From: Dysidea avara
Lineage: Eukaryota > Porifera > Demospongiae > Dictyoceratida > Dysideidae
DNA length: 64,000 nt
Assembly (NCBI RefSeq): GCF_963678975.1
Contig: NC_089274.1
Span: 48,080,075 to 48,144,074 of the forward strand
Direction of reading: 5' to 3'
This document shows positions 22,163 through 33,560 of the stretch, piece by piece; position 1 is the first letter of the stretch; each line of letters starts with the position of its first letter. The notes under the pieces are model-generated. The model had not been told where the DNA came from, made no database searches, and saw only the letters and a list, made by a program, of their open reading frames with translations. Position numbers and translations under genes: made by a program.

Positions 22163-22320
22163 TATACCATAAGCGTATTTTGTACCGTACGCGTATGGTA
22201 TGTACCATACGCGTATGGTACATACCATACGCGTATGGTACATACCATACGCATACGGTGCGATTTTCCGTACCATACGCGTACGGTATAGGCATACGCG
22301 TATGGTACGTACCATATATG
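22163..22320. repeat. Cluster of tandem perfect palindromes built on ACGCGT
   Basis: GTACCATACGCGTATGGTAC (a perfect 20-bp palindrome) and close variants occur about six times in 130 bp, so the cluster reads almost identically on both strands. It contains many ACGCGT cores. The block GATTTTCCGTACCATACGCG at 22263 recurs at 24549, so this is a dispersed sequence rather than a local accident. Confidence 0.85.
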
Positions 22321-23731
22321 CGTATTATGCCTTTTCTCAGTGTCTTCTAGCCTTGCCATCACCTGGCTACAATGGGCTATCTTTACAAGCATTTCTAGCT
22401 GAGTAAACTTAGAACACAACATAATAATCTGCTTAGCTGTAATTATAAAATTATTCATCAGCACACATTTTCAGCCTTGCCATGCCCATACATTTCCTAC
22501 TATAGTCCTACTGATGTACTTAAATCTTATGTACATGATCTCACGTTGTGTGCAGAACTTCACATGAATGGTACTGTGTATGCTACTTTGTAGCTATCAG
22601 GTGGTCTTACATATATACTCAAATTATATAAGTGACAATTTAGAACACAATTGGGTAAATAAGCAAGGAGAGCAATTACAATGTCACCGTGCATGGTATA
22701 GGACCTACAGCACAAATTAATGTGGATGTTGTTAACCTTAAAGAGTATATATACATTCAGATAAGAGTAGCTAAACACATTGTCCCATCCATAGTAAGTA
22801 GTGAGTGGCTACAACACAATTAACAATTAAACAATGCTAGATAATATACATTCGTTACTGAAATATTCATTAGAACTCATAAACCCACCATAAAATCTCT
22901 GCCATGTTATGTTTTCTTACTTCATCTCGGTAGGCAATGTGCATGCCTCATTCAACAGCACAGATTCAGTTTAAAAAGAATTTATTGCACATGCAATTAA
23001 TTATGCTATATAATAATAATGCTACGCTACAGCCAGATTTACATTAATTTGCAAACTGGAATATTGCTTTCTCTACAGTTAAATCTCTTTGCTACCTGAA
23101 GAAGACTGAAACAAAAATTAAAATTTACAATACGGTTTCAATGTATGTGGTTGCTATGCAACAGCTAGATAATTAACTCGACTACTCTAAAGAACATACA
23201 GTACTGGTATACCGGCTTATGTACTTTCAAAGTAATGGCATTTCCAGTGTGGAGAAAAAAGCACTTATGCATTCAGGAGTGGAAGGGTAGAATGTGACAG
23301 TTTTATTATCAAAGTCGACCACTCATCATAGTATTATTGTAAAATATTACATCATCTGCAGTTTCACAATTGACGTAACATTCCTGGAATTTCAACAATC
23401 TACAAACAGTACACAACATGCACTATTAGTCAGTCAGCAACTTACTGCTTTCAAATCTATACTTCAACATTGTTTCAAAATGTATATAGCTAAAACCTAT
23501 ATCACCAAGCCCGGAATTTGATTGTGGGTTTAATTTCACTCGACTGAGGCTACCTTAAGATATATATGGGCCCCCATTGATCATCTTTTTCATCTATCTG
23601 TTGTTGACTGGATTAATCTAATGGAAATTCTATGAGTTAATGTTAATCAAGAGTAAATTTACTCTTGGTTAATGCAAATTGGTTACTTTATTGATACAAA
23701 CATACCGGCTTTGTTCACCGACTTGAACTGT
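22321..23731. other. Non-coding stretch
   Basis: AT-rich, with no supported coding sequence, RNA gene or repeat with definable ends. Confidence 0.3.
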
Positions 23732-24019
23732 CACTACAATAAAATGTGTTTTTGTGCATATCACACACACACACATCACATACTTTGGCAGAGTATATGA
23801 TGTGTAGGAGATGATGGTTCACATTTGCTATATAACTATAATGGACAAATGGGTTCACATTTGCTAACTAATGGACAAATGGGTTCACATTTGCTAACTA
23901 ATGGACAAATGTGAACAATCATCTCCTACATATCACATACACCACAGGAGTGCATGCTATGTACAGCACATTTAGAGCATACCACATAATTATGCACAAA
24001 TACACATTTTATTGTAGTG
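23732..24019. mobile_element. MITE with 29-bp terminal inverted repeats (288 bp)
   Basis: The left end CACTACAATAAAATGTG..TTTGTGCATA is matched by the inverse at the right end with one mismatch in 29 bp. Inside, a second inverted pair ('aggagatgat...cacatttg' against 'caaatgtgaac..atctcct') surrounds about three 30-bp tandem units ('aatggacaaatgggttcaca...'). The target duplication is not clear (possibly TGT). Confidence 0.8.
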
Positions 24020-24980
24020 TGTCTGTGTAATGGCTTAGCACAAAATAAGTTTATTTATAGCACATAAATTCAATAAAATTGATGCTTTTCTATACATTCT
24101 ACTACCTCTAAATGATATAGGATGCCATCTACACCAATATACGGTCACACTGCTTGTCTTGTGTGCTTCACACACTAGCTATATCCTGAAAGTGTGCCTG
24201 CACCCCAAGGGTGTGCTGCTGGTTAAGTGTGCTATGACCATGCACCTCAGTTTTAACAGCTAGTGTAAGTTTGCATCTAATTACTGTAAAGCAAAATACA
24301 TCTCAGCTCTAGAGAATAGAATAGCTAATCAGACCAAAATATGATTGCTCTATAGAGGTATATACCTAGCTAGCTCGATCTTCACTGAATCAGTACAGAA
24401 ACCTCTAAGCGAGACTAGCCCCTTCCCCCGAAAAGAAATGAAAGCAGAGTGCCATCCGGCATAGTCAATAGGTATACGGCAGTGCAAAAACCTTCTGCTT
24501 GATATTATATGCAAAGCAGGTTAGCTATAGCCTATACTCAGATGGTACGATTTTCCGTACCATACGCGTGTTGTACCGTACAGAATAACTATGATCTTTT
24601 AGTGCTGACAGTAACTGAATAGATGCGGGCGGTGGACGGGAATTAAAGAATTTATAGGAGTGGCCTTGGTTTTCATTACAAACGAAACGATAAGTCTTAC
24701 AGTTAACCTCACACCAGGACGGTAATCACATAATTAATTTACCAGCACACAATATGGCGATAACTCACAGGGTTCCATCACATCGGAAGTGATCGAAAAA
24801 GGCGCTTATACTGTAGCTACACTCTAAGCAATCAGCACCGGCAAGGAGCACCGGTGTTTCACACCGTATAGTCTAGCCTAAATATTTCGAGGGGGGGAAT
24901 ATTTCGGGTTGAGCATATAGCCTCCCGGCGCCCGACCCCAAAAAGAGGCTTTTTAGGGCGCCGCGAGACTACTGATTTGT
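24020..24980. other. Non-coding stretch with repeat fragments
   Basis: It includes a second CGATTTTCCGTACCATACGCG block at 24548-24569, the 'gatgcgggcggtggacggga' block at 24621-24641, and a GC-rich hairpin at about 24925-24968 (GGCGCCC...GGGCGCC around an A-rich loop) that looks like the end of an element. No gene is supported. Confidence 0.4.
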
Positions 24981-25082
24981 ATAGCCCAGATTTTAAGTTG
25001 AGAGTCTGAATGTCTTAATTTGGGCGAGCCTGAGCGAGCCCCACACTAGCGAGTCGCCCACGTAACTTTCGTCTCAGCGACC

Positions 25083-25148
25083 ATGCCCAAAAAACTACAG
25101 AAGAAATCGGAAAGAGACCCTGAAATAAACGGACTTACCGTGAAATAA
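25083..25148 (+). CDS. Very small ORF in the Helitron-like element (doubtful)
   Basis: ATG at 25083 to TAA: MPKKLQKKSERDPEINGLTV plus one residue. It is basic, very short and without family match, and it sits just left of the minisatellite. The same 'cgaccatg' context recurs in each minisatellite unit, so this may be a relic of the sequence from which the array arose. Confidence 0.15.
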   Translation: MPKKLQKKSERDPEINGLTVK

Positions 25149-25153
25149 ACGGC

Positions 25154-25413
25154 GTAAATCACAGCACTTCCATATATGTTCGTCTCATCGACCATGCCAC
25201 GGAGAAATATACAATGTAGATTACAGCACTTCCATATATGTTCGTCTCATCGACCATGTCACGGAGAAATATACGACGTAGATTACAGCACTTCCATATA
25301 TGTTCGTCTCATCGACCATGTCACGGAGAAATATACGAAGTAGATTACAGCACTTCCATATAATTATGTTCGTCTCATCGACCATGTCACGGAGAAATAT
25401 ACGACGTAGATTA
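25154..25413. repeat. 62-bp minisatellite, four units
   Basis: Four tandem copies of a 62-bp unit that starts ATTACAGCACTTCCATATAT and includes GTTCGTCTCATCGACCATG. Units differ at a few positions (for example gccacgg/gtcacgg, acaatg/acgacg). It lies inside the Helitron-like element. Confidence 0.92.
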
Positions 25414-25471
25414 CAGCGTATGAAACACGTGTATCAGCGCGTGAATATGAAAATCACCTAAGGTTGGCTAA

Positions 25472-25645
25472 ATGAATGCAAAAGAACGGCTTAGAAGAAG
25501 GAGACAGCTGTACAGATTGAGAAGGGACCGAGAAACACCAGAAGAAGCTGAAGAAAGACGAAGGAGAAACAGAGAATACTCAGAACAAGATATGCTCGGC
25601 AAAGGGACACAATCTTGCAGCAGAGAAGGCAGAATTAGTATGTAA
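25472..25645 (+). CDS. Small Arg/Glu-rich ORF resembling an STPR-type repeat fragment
   Basis: ATG 25472 to TAA 25643-25645, 57 residues: MNAKERLRRRRQLYRLRRDR then ETPEEAEERRRRNREYSEQD. The alternation of R-L-R-R with E-T-x-E-E resembles the Arg-rich repeat (STPR-like) module found at the start of many transposon-encoded proteins in animals. It ends soon after the first repeat, so it is probably a truncated relic of the autonomous element's protein. Whether it is translated is unknown. Confidence 0.4.
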   Translation: MNAKERLRRRRQLYRLRRDRETPEEAEERRRRNREYSEQDMLGKGTQSCSREGRISM

Positions 25646-26211
25646 AATAATGAATCAGTCACACAACAATAACATTGATTTTTCTACATAATAATTTTGT
25701 TTGCTTGCTTATGCTTTACGTTGTGTTATCAGATTTGTATATGACCACTATTGCTGCTATGCATACTCCCATTAAATATGTTCAGGCTCGCCCCACGATG
25801 CTGTTTGCATCTGTCTAGTATTTACATCAGGAAGAGCTGACACTGTTATTGTTTGGCTTGTACAGTGAAGTGCATGCACATTAGTCACGTGGCCAGACAC
25901 CCGGTTCGCACATTATTATTCAGATACGTAACTGGAAGTTATTACTGTTATTATCAGATTCTACATCACATGGGAAGCGTAAGTTGAACGAAAGTCACTA
26001 AATAGCTCAGGGGATACGCTTGGCAACCGTATGTTTAGTCGTCAAGTTGAAGTATACTGAAGTCTGAACTACTAGATATGTTATTGTTGTGATTATCTAC
26101 TTTACCAGTTAGGCACTGGAGGGTGTACACAGAAGGCAGAGCCTGTTCGAGGTGTTTACCCATAGCCTAGGAACCTAAGCGAAAATCTTTGAGCTAAATA
26201 TCCTAAAGTGA

Positions 26212-26370
26212 AACGGGTCTACTCATAAGAAAAGAACTCAGTTTACACCCAAGCAAAGGGCGGAACTACAAGCTGCTTTTGATGGAGGATTAACTAGCGT
26301 CTGTGCCAAAAACAACAAGGCCATCGAGGAGTTGGGTAGAAAGATAGACTGCAGCATCGAAGTAGTGAAG
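26212..26370 (+). CDS. Homeodomain-like exon
   Basis: The open frame from 26212 reads ..HKKRTQFTPKQRAELQAAFD then GGLTSVCAKNNKAIEELGRK then IDCSIEVVK, and stops a few codons later unless spliced. R5-T6-x-F8-T9, L16 and F20 of helix 1, a helix 2 ending EELGRKI, and V-V-K before the expected W of helix 3 fit an atypical homeodomain with about four extra residues between helices 1 and 2. GT at 26371 directly after GTGAAG would put an intron just before the W48 codon, a common homeobox intron position. The following exon was not found. This piece is absent from the matching part of arm B, so it may be a separate insertion. It could be a host gene exon or a homeodomain carried by a transposon. Confidence 0.42.
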
Positions 26371-28260
26371 GTTTGCCACTTATAAAGCTACCCGGTACCT
26401 ATATAAGTATATGTCACTAATCTAAAAGTGGGTCAAGCATACAATACTGAAATCAGTTGTATAGCTATATACCATGCAGGTAGCCAGCTATGATAGGCCC
26501 CAAATCATAAGCTAGAATATAGCAATGCAAGCCCCCTAAGCTATGCATCACCGACACATCTCAACTAGCTGTAAAGGTGGATTATAGTGTGGGCCTACAC
26601 TCGGGACTGCAAGGATGCCCTGAACGGCTTTGTCTTTGAATTATTGTTGAGGTCTTTCATAGATGAATAGCCCTGATGATTAATTTTTATCAGCCCTCAC
26701 GCCCTGTGATAGGCCAGACCACTTTTCCACTTTGCATAACTTTATTGTAATACCCACTGGCATGTTCGCTGGCATGCTAGGGATAGAGTGACCCTGCAAC
26801 TGCAGCCAAGCTGATGGTCAAAAGTATACTGTCACAGATCAATTATTGGTAACCACAGGTCACAATAAAACGTCATTCGCTCAAGACTTCAACCGCACTC
26901 ACATTTTCACAGTTTCACACTGTGCCAAAAAACCCCATACTAAAACTGTAAATAGTCTAATTTTCCCCACCAGGGTTGGGTAAAGTGAAGATTTGTAAAC
27001 CTGTGTATTACATGGGTATGACAGGATCTACATAATATACTGATTGTGATGGTGTCTTGATTTTTAGGGTCACTGTATGATACTTTTAGACCATTAAGAC
27101 AGTCCAGTGTTGTAGGCCGGGTGTCCTATTTTAAGTGGGGTCAATTTACACTACAAAATTCTCCCTATTATTTGCCTCAGGAGTCACCAACTAAAAATCC
27201 AGGATCAATGATTTATCCTTTAAATTACCTAGGCAATTATTTCTCTGACTTCGTATGATAAAAAATCCTTACTAGCTGTATAATTGTGAGAATCAATTGA
27301 TGTCAATGCTTGATAGTGAAATGGTAGTCCAGGACCACTCTAGTGAGTACGAGAGTGTTTTTCTCAAGCATGTTATGTGAACACTTGGTATCAAAGTTAT
27401 TGTGTTGGCTGTATTATTGGACCAGCTATTGGCGTGGCCAGCACAATAGCTGATACCCAGTGTTCACAGTTAGATGTTTGGACCTCTCTCTAAAGACAAA
27501 GAGTATTAGACTCTTTGGTATAGTCAGTTAGTGTCAAAGGCAAACACTGTACGTTGGTGAATCTGCGAAATGTGCCATTAAAGTCTTTAAATGTTATCGT
27601 ACCTGTAACTTGCAGTGTTGAAGTCGATCATCATGACAAAATTCAATTAAGGGTTTCAATTTTTGTCCTTAACAGCAGTAAAAACTGTTGACCAAGAGTT
27701 TGATCAAGGTCCCAGATCAACAGCCTGTGTGCCACCACCTTGTATACTAATGGTCAGGTACCACGATACAAAAATGAACCAAAAGGCAATGAATTAAAGC
27801 ACCAGCTGACAAACATATCAAAGTTACAATACAACATAGCTAGCTTATTTCCTAGATTTGGAAGAAACAAATTGACTGATACTTTGCTATGCTAATACTT
27901 ACATACATTTTATTTGATGAGCATTGATCTTTCCCAGGTCAGGTACAGCCACTCAATAAATCTATAATACTTGAATCTATCCTACCTCCTGGCAGATAAT
28001 CAGCAAGTCTCAAAAAAAAATTAATTGTCTAACCATCTGTTGGCAGTAGTACTAGTCCACGTGACTTGATGCAATGTATTTAATATGTGATGCTTGAGAC
28101 TATTTATTGTATAAAACATTGATGAAGAGGTTCCATAAGGTTCGATAGATATTTGAGTTTTACTGTGTTTGTACCATAAACTTTTGTGACGGAAAAGAGC
28201 ACCGTTATATAGAACTGAACATTCCAAAATAACAACATGTGTTAGTCACCAACATACTGC
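26371..28260. other. Non-coding part of arm A
   Basis: The sequence is shared with arm B (mainly 26830-27640 with 46880-47460). No coding sequence is supported. Confidence 0.4.
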
Positions 28261-30269
28261 TAACAGTCTTGTTTATTAAACAACCACATCCACGGTGGAT
28301 ATATTCCTACAGAGAGGTAGAAAATCAATTTCTATAGAATGTACATTGTAACGCTAAGGACCTTATGCAATTACATCACCAGTTATGTGGGCTCGTCCTA
28401 CACTGCCTAATTATTGACTGGTTGTGCCTGACTGGTTGTGCCTGCCCTGGAAATAATTAAATAATGCTACTAGTAATTCACCCACCAACACTTAGTAATG
28501 TTATTTGCATGTAGTACAGTACTGCACTTTGGTGCTATTTGAGGGTGCAATACTAATCATTGGAATAAATAAAATTGACCACTTGAAATTGAGGAAACCT
28601 GCATAAAAAACTCACATAGCAGCCACCTCTTTAATATCACCTTGTTATAGTGGCCATTTTTAGAAGGTCCCAAATAGATCTCATTAATAAGATCACCTCA
28701 TTATATATTGAGGCCAAACTTTGGTGGCTTATTTATGAGACTACAGTGTATTCCCTGGTAACACCAAGTCCCAATTAGTATGTTGCTGCTTCCCCTATTC
28801 AACAGCACTCAAATTCCCAACAGCACCTGAGCATCTATGTTCCACTCTGAAAGCATGTACCTCTGATGTACATAGAGTTGTAAGCACACTTTTGTACTTG
28901 CAAGTTACCTAACAGCTTTGTACTGCTAAACAGTTGAATATGTATCCAAATTAAGCCTGTAATTGATTTTTTAATGGTAACACACCTGTAGCGTGTGTGT
29001 ATACTGTATGTGTGTAAAATACAGCTAATTAAATGGCTACACATGATAGCTAGCCGCAGTACTGTTAAGTTTCCTTTTAACAATAAACTTAATCTGATAC
29101 ACTGTATAATAGGAAATTGATGATAAGTGTGTGAAATGACTGATGATCTATTTCCAAGTACATAGTTGAGAGTGGCAATTAATTTCCAAGGTGGGTGTGG
29201 TACATGATCTGTTATTATAGTAACTGTGGTCTGGACATGTGGATCATTAGGATAAACATGGTGGTAAAACTTCATGTACCATGCATATTTTGCACTTAAC
29301 GTGCAGTGTATATTGTAGGAGGTATGTGCAATTATGTACACTGTACTCTGATGATAATTATGCCCACATGCATTTTATTGTTACACATAGATGTCTTTTA
29401 AAAGTCAAGACAAGTGCCACATTTCACTATCAAGGCTTAAATCAACGAACACTTGTTAAGGTGAGTATAGAGCCATGCATTTGTACACTGGCAATGGTGG
29501 TATATTATGTATAAGGAGATTCAGACAAACGTGTGACACAATAATTGTTGGCTGGACAGTGACTGAAGAAATTTGTGAACATGGAGTAAATATAATTTGC
29601 ACTTTATTGAAATTCTCAATAGCGAATACTAAGACTGCTTATTACTTTCATGATTTCTACATTAATTTTACTGATTTGATACTATTGTGAATAATGCATT
29701 CTAAACAATGGCTATTCTTGTGACAAATAAGTTATCATTGATGTTTCGTACATTCATATCTGAATGTGTACAGTTATTGATTCTTGAAATGTGACTATAC
29801 ATAGATATATACCCAGTTTGAGGGTACTGTACTTGCATATGTTTTCATAATGTGTAAACTGTAGTAGCGCAGGAAATCCTGAGTATGTGGTGTAATCAAT
29901 ATGGCTGTACCTTAATTTTTGAACATTGGTTAGAGCAAGAATCCACATCAGAGGGGCTTTTGGTTAGAGTTTTGTGTTCAAATAATCATGTATGCACTAC
30001 GTATGTGTTCAATTAATCATACATGCATTACATATTACAATACCCACTTAATTATACAATGAACGATTTGCTTTATATGTGGCCTCCTCCTTTAATAAGA
30101 GTCAAGGAGCTATAGCCTCATATACGTAGAGTGAAATATATTGTGTTGATACATACATTCTGTACCTGTTGCTTGTTATAAAGTGATTTTATGTTTTATA
30201 GGAAAGGCTGCTATAAAAGAAAATATGTTGGAGTGAATAAGTGAGTCCCATGCATGTATTTCAATTCAC
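28261..30269. other. Non-coding part of arm A
   Basis: Blocks are shared with 45780-46720. Open frames on both strands (for example 28835-29341 on the minus strand) are not conserved as protein between the two arms. Confidence 0.4.
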
Positions 30270-30790
30270 ACTACTAGGGAAACTTTGGCAGAGGTACGAT
30301 TTGTAAAGGGACATGGGCTTTGCTAACAGTTTGCCAAATTTTTATTCTGCCAACTGTGATATTTTGCTTCATTCGCCAAATTTTCCCTGGTGTGCCATGT
30401 ATGGCGTATGCTATATTCAAGACTACATATGCAGCAATTACAGTAGCTACCCATTCTCTAATATTGAATATGGTAGTACTTGTGCTTTGTCTGGACTCCA
30501 AGGTTCAAGGCTACCGCGTGTGTACTACTTAGCTCAGTGATCAATGGCACTGGTTTGATAGCCTAGTGGTCCTTGGCCTGGTGATGCAGAGTTGACTGCT
30601 TGGTTAGATCAGCAGTAGGGTATACACACTTAAAATTAACCTTGGTTACATGCTAGTAAGCAAGCCACAAAGAGTAGCTGTTTTCATTGTGAGCAAAATA
30701 AATTGGATGGGGAAAATAAAAATGTTATGGTCATTTGCTGATTTTATCTAATTTTTGCTGGCGCAAAAGTTTCCCTCCATACGGTAGTCT
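30270..30790. mobile_element. Probable MITE inserted in arm A (about 520 bp)
   Basis: The left end 'actagggaaactttggc' and the inverse of the right end 'accgtatggagggaaacttt' share AGGGAAACTTT. The interior has 'ttgccaaattttt' and 'cgccaaattttccc' blocks. Arm B lacks this stretch at the corresponding place (about 45700). The ends are not precise. Confidence 0.45.
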
Positions 30791-30913
30791 CACATTTTGA
30801 GGAGGGTCATGCTTATGTATGTTAAGTTGATTACATGGTAAAAACTGCAGCAGCAATTTATTTTAATTTCTAATCACTTAATTTATGGGTACTATACCAT
30901 GACATTGCAGATA

Positions 30914-31129
30914 CTGTACGCAAGGAAATTTTGACGTAAGAAAAAAATTTGACGAATTCAGACTTTAGCAGATTTGATGAATAAAATGTTGACGAAAATC
31001 AAGAAATTGTAGGCAAAACCTGTACTTTTAAGGGCGTTTATAAACAATTGACGAATTTAAATTTTACAAATTAAACCGATTCGTCAAATTCATCAAAAAA
31101 TTTTGACATCAAAATTTCCTTGCGTACGG
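30914..31129. mobile_element. TA-inserting MITE in arm A (216 bp)
   Basis: The left end CTGTACGCAAGGAAATTTTG and the inverse of the right end CCGTACGCAAGGAAATTTTG differ at one base within 20 and continue similarly for a few more. TA is present on both sides (30912-30913 and 31130-31131), typical of Tc1/mariner-pogo MITEs. Arm B has no copy at the corresponding position, so the insertion came after the duplication. Confidence 0.8.
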
Positions 31130-31330
31130 TAGGCTTAGCCTTCTCCACATGCCCTCCAGGTAAGAAATACATATTACTTCTCTGAAGACTTTCCTGCAAG
31201 TGCACGGACATGCAGTTATAATATACACTAGTTTTTATATTCAATAGCTCTCCTAGTTTCTTCAATATGATTATGTGCTTGTTTATCTTATGTGCAATTC
31301 ATGTGCTAGTTGCTCTCCTACTTTAATCAG

Positions 31331-31681
31331 TAGTCTTGCATGGCCCGACCACTCTTTTTTCTGTGTCATTGGATAGGGAGAAAATAGGGTTCAAATCCCA
31401 TGCACGCTTGTCTTGACTCTTGACTCTACCTCAATAATTGGGTGGTGTTAACCAAACAAACGTGATACATTTCAAATAGTAGCTATTTGCATCCATAAAT
31501 TACAAACATGTATTTACAAATCATCGATGTCTAAAGCTGCCTTGGAGTCTACCATAGATCAAATCAACTATCAGTCATTCAGGACCTTGTGACAAATCAA
31601 GATGAGCATGGTGTTCTAGACCTTTTTTCTCAATAAAACCCAATGACAAAGAGAAAAAAGCTGTCTGGCCACACAAGACTA
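31331..31681. mobile_element. Mutator-like MITE in arm A (351 bp)
   Basis: Inverted ends TAGTCTTGCATGGCC / GGCCACACAAGACTA with further inverted similarity (TTTTTTCT, TGTCATTGG). The flanks TTTAATCAG (31322-31330) and TTCAATCAG (31682-31690) form a 9-bp target duplication with one change. Arm B at about 45360-45420 runs through without the element. The interior contains 'gggttcaaatccc', which resembles a tRNA B box. Confidence 0.75.
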
Positions 31682-32884
31682 TTCAATCAGCCCTGTACCT
31701 ATACACCTATTAATGTATTGCCTCACCATCCCCCTGAGGATATATGGGGCTATTGGTGGGGATTTGACTCACGTTAAAGTCATAGTTTGGCAAACCTAAC
31801 ATGTCAAATCCCCACCATAAGCCCCAGTTACAACACAGGGATTTGATGTCATACATATTGTAGCAGCAAAAAACATTTGGGTGCTTAAATGGTTTAATAA
31901 ACAGTTGTATAATGCCTCATGGTGGGGTAACAATTATGTGTCATGCAGTATCCCTGTAAAGCCCCACCTATGGGAGTAGGTGGGGCAATATATTGACTGG
32001 TGCATTATACATTACAGAATTTTGCATTACATCATGTTGTGGTACAATTATTGGGTAGATTGGAGCAGAATTCGGCTTTATCAACAGTCACACGTGTACA
32101 CAAGTAAGTCCTGTCTTGTTTTAAGGTATCTGGTGACCTTTAATTTTGTTCAACTGGGCACTATTTTTCTTAGACTGCATGACCTTTTTAAATAATTTAA
32201 AACAGTCAAAATGTATCTGCCAGTCATCTCCCTTATACTAATGTTTCTATAGCACATATCTGAGTACATCCTTTTACAAAAATGTGAGTGGCCATAATTG
32301 CATGGCTAGATATGTATCTAGGCAACAGTTGCCAGACATTATCATGAAGGGACTGCAACTTCTGGCTGTATAGATTTTAATGTGTATAAAGCCATTTAGT
32401 AATTAATTTAGTATAGTTACATGGAAAATTTCGCTAGGAATTAATATTGACATTTTCTCTTATATCATCAAATTTTAAATCTGCCAAATAGCTGGTGTAT
32501 TAAACCCAATTTCAGGAGTGACGTTAGCATGCATTTCTGTCAGTGGCAGAATGCATTGTTCTTGGAAGTACTTAAAGAAAAACAGAGAATATTGTAGGTT
32601 GCCATCTAAATTTTGGATTACTGAACAATTTACTGCTAGCATATTGAATCAGCAAACCTAAGGAAAATTAAGTTTGACACCAGATATGTGGAGAAATTCA
32701 AGGGCCAGGGGAGACCTGTATCTATTCTGACAAAGATGGAGTTAATATTACAAGATATGCTATAGAGGATGGTCCCATACTGCAGCCAGTAGTGTAATAT
32801 GTTAGGATTTTTGTGCCAACAGTATTTTCAAAGTGCTTTGCAAATTCTTCTACTGATGCATCCCATAATATATATCTACTGTAT

Positions 32885-33000
32885 TTTTGTAGTCATGGTA
32901 ACAGTGTGTTTGTAGTCATGGTAACAGTTGGATGTAGATATCACTTGAGTTGCCATGACTATCACTTGAGCTGCCATGACTATCACTTGAGCTTTCACAC
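32885..33000. repeat. Short tandem repeats in arm A
   Basis: 'gtagtcatggtaacagtgtgttt' occurs twice at 32890-32930, followed by three 21-bp units 'gccatgactatcacttgagct' at about 32950-32995. The first type is the reverse complement of the 24-bp array in arm B at 37060-37175. Confidence 0.8.
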
Positions 33001-33560
33001 CACAGAAATTCCTATGGTATACAGTAGCTAGTGTATGCAGTTATTGCAAACATCTGCATACAAGAGGTTCCATGAATTCAAAATTGATAGGCATATTGGT
33101 CAATTTTCCAAAATACATAACCCATCAAATTTCTGCCATTACAGTATAATACAGTATAGCAAGTACTCTGTATGAATATACTTTCACGTCTGCTATAATA
33201 TGTGTACTTATGCTCTTGCTCCATGTGTAGGTATGTGCCTGTGATGAAGCTTAACTTATTTCATAGTGAAAGAAGTAGAAGAGACAATGCATCCAACATT
33301 GTGTAATAGTTTGTATGGCAATGTACTTACTGTTAAGTGTGGTTTTCACATACTGATAACATTCTTGTTGTTTAAAAAGTCTGGATATAAGAAGTGTTGT
33401 GGTAAATAATACCAAGAGCTAATACAAGTAGGGGAGTAGAGTTCTGTACTTATAATAGTATGGATCTTACAGACGATCAGCATGCGTAATTCTGAAACAA
33501 CATTATATAGCCTGTTTAGATGTGGAACTGCTGGGTTATATACATCCACAACAGAGCAAT

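Larger units (their letters stand above)
25019..25818 (+). mobile_element. Helitron-like insertion (800 bp)
   Basis: The 35 bp left of 25019 and the 55 bp right of 25818 match 52153-52188 and 52189-52243, which are contiguous there. That locus is the unoccupied form, and it places the insertion between A and T. The 3' end reads GATGC-TGTTT-GCATC, then TGT, then CTAG, followed by T: a small hairpin just before CTRR and a host T, as Helitrons have. No target duplication is made. Subterminal inverted repeats GGGCGAGCCTG / CAGGCTCGCCC lie near both ends, more like the Helentron branch. The 5' end (TTTGGGCG) is not the canonical TC, so the exact branch is open. It contains a 62-bp minisatellite and a small basic ORF. 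Confidence 0.68.
25930..33560 (+). repeat. Arm A of a large inverted duplication
   Basis: Many blocks recur, reverse-complemented and in reverse order, in 36480-48250. Pairs seen: 25930-25985/48185-48250 (cacatgggaagcgt), 26600-26640/47915-47945 (gggactgcaaggatg), 26845-27400/46900-47450 (longest), 28270-28420/46580-46720, 28990-29030/46320-46390, 29110-29240/46140-46250, 29460-29620/45960-46120, 29690-29770/45780-45900, 31720-31990/44220-45360, 32090-32200/44030-44140, 32520-32590/43640-43720, 32800-32870/43400-43470, 33000-33110/36830-36990, 33190-33240/36725-36790, 33300-33420/36540-36640, 33480-33550/36480-36530. Identity by eye is about 75-85 percent with many indels. No conserved protein frame is visible. 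It could be an inverted segmental duplication or two head-to-head copies of one large mobile element. Confidence 0.85.

Noticed and set aside
28835..29341. Minus-strand open frame of 168 codons in arm A
   Set aside because: The matching sequence in arm B does not keep the frame, and no domain or codon signature is seen.
31395..31410. tRNA gene suggested by GGGTTCAAATCCC
   Set aside because: No A box or cloverleaf pairing around it; it lies inside the Mutator-like MITE.
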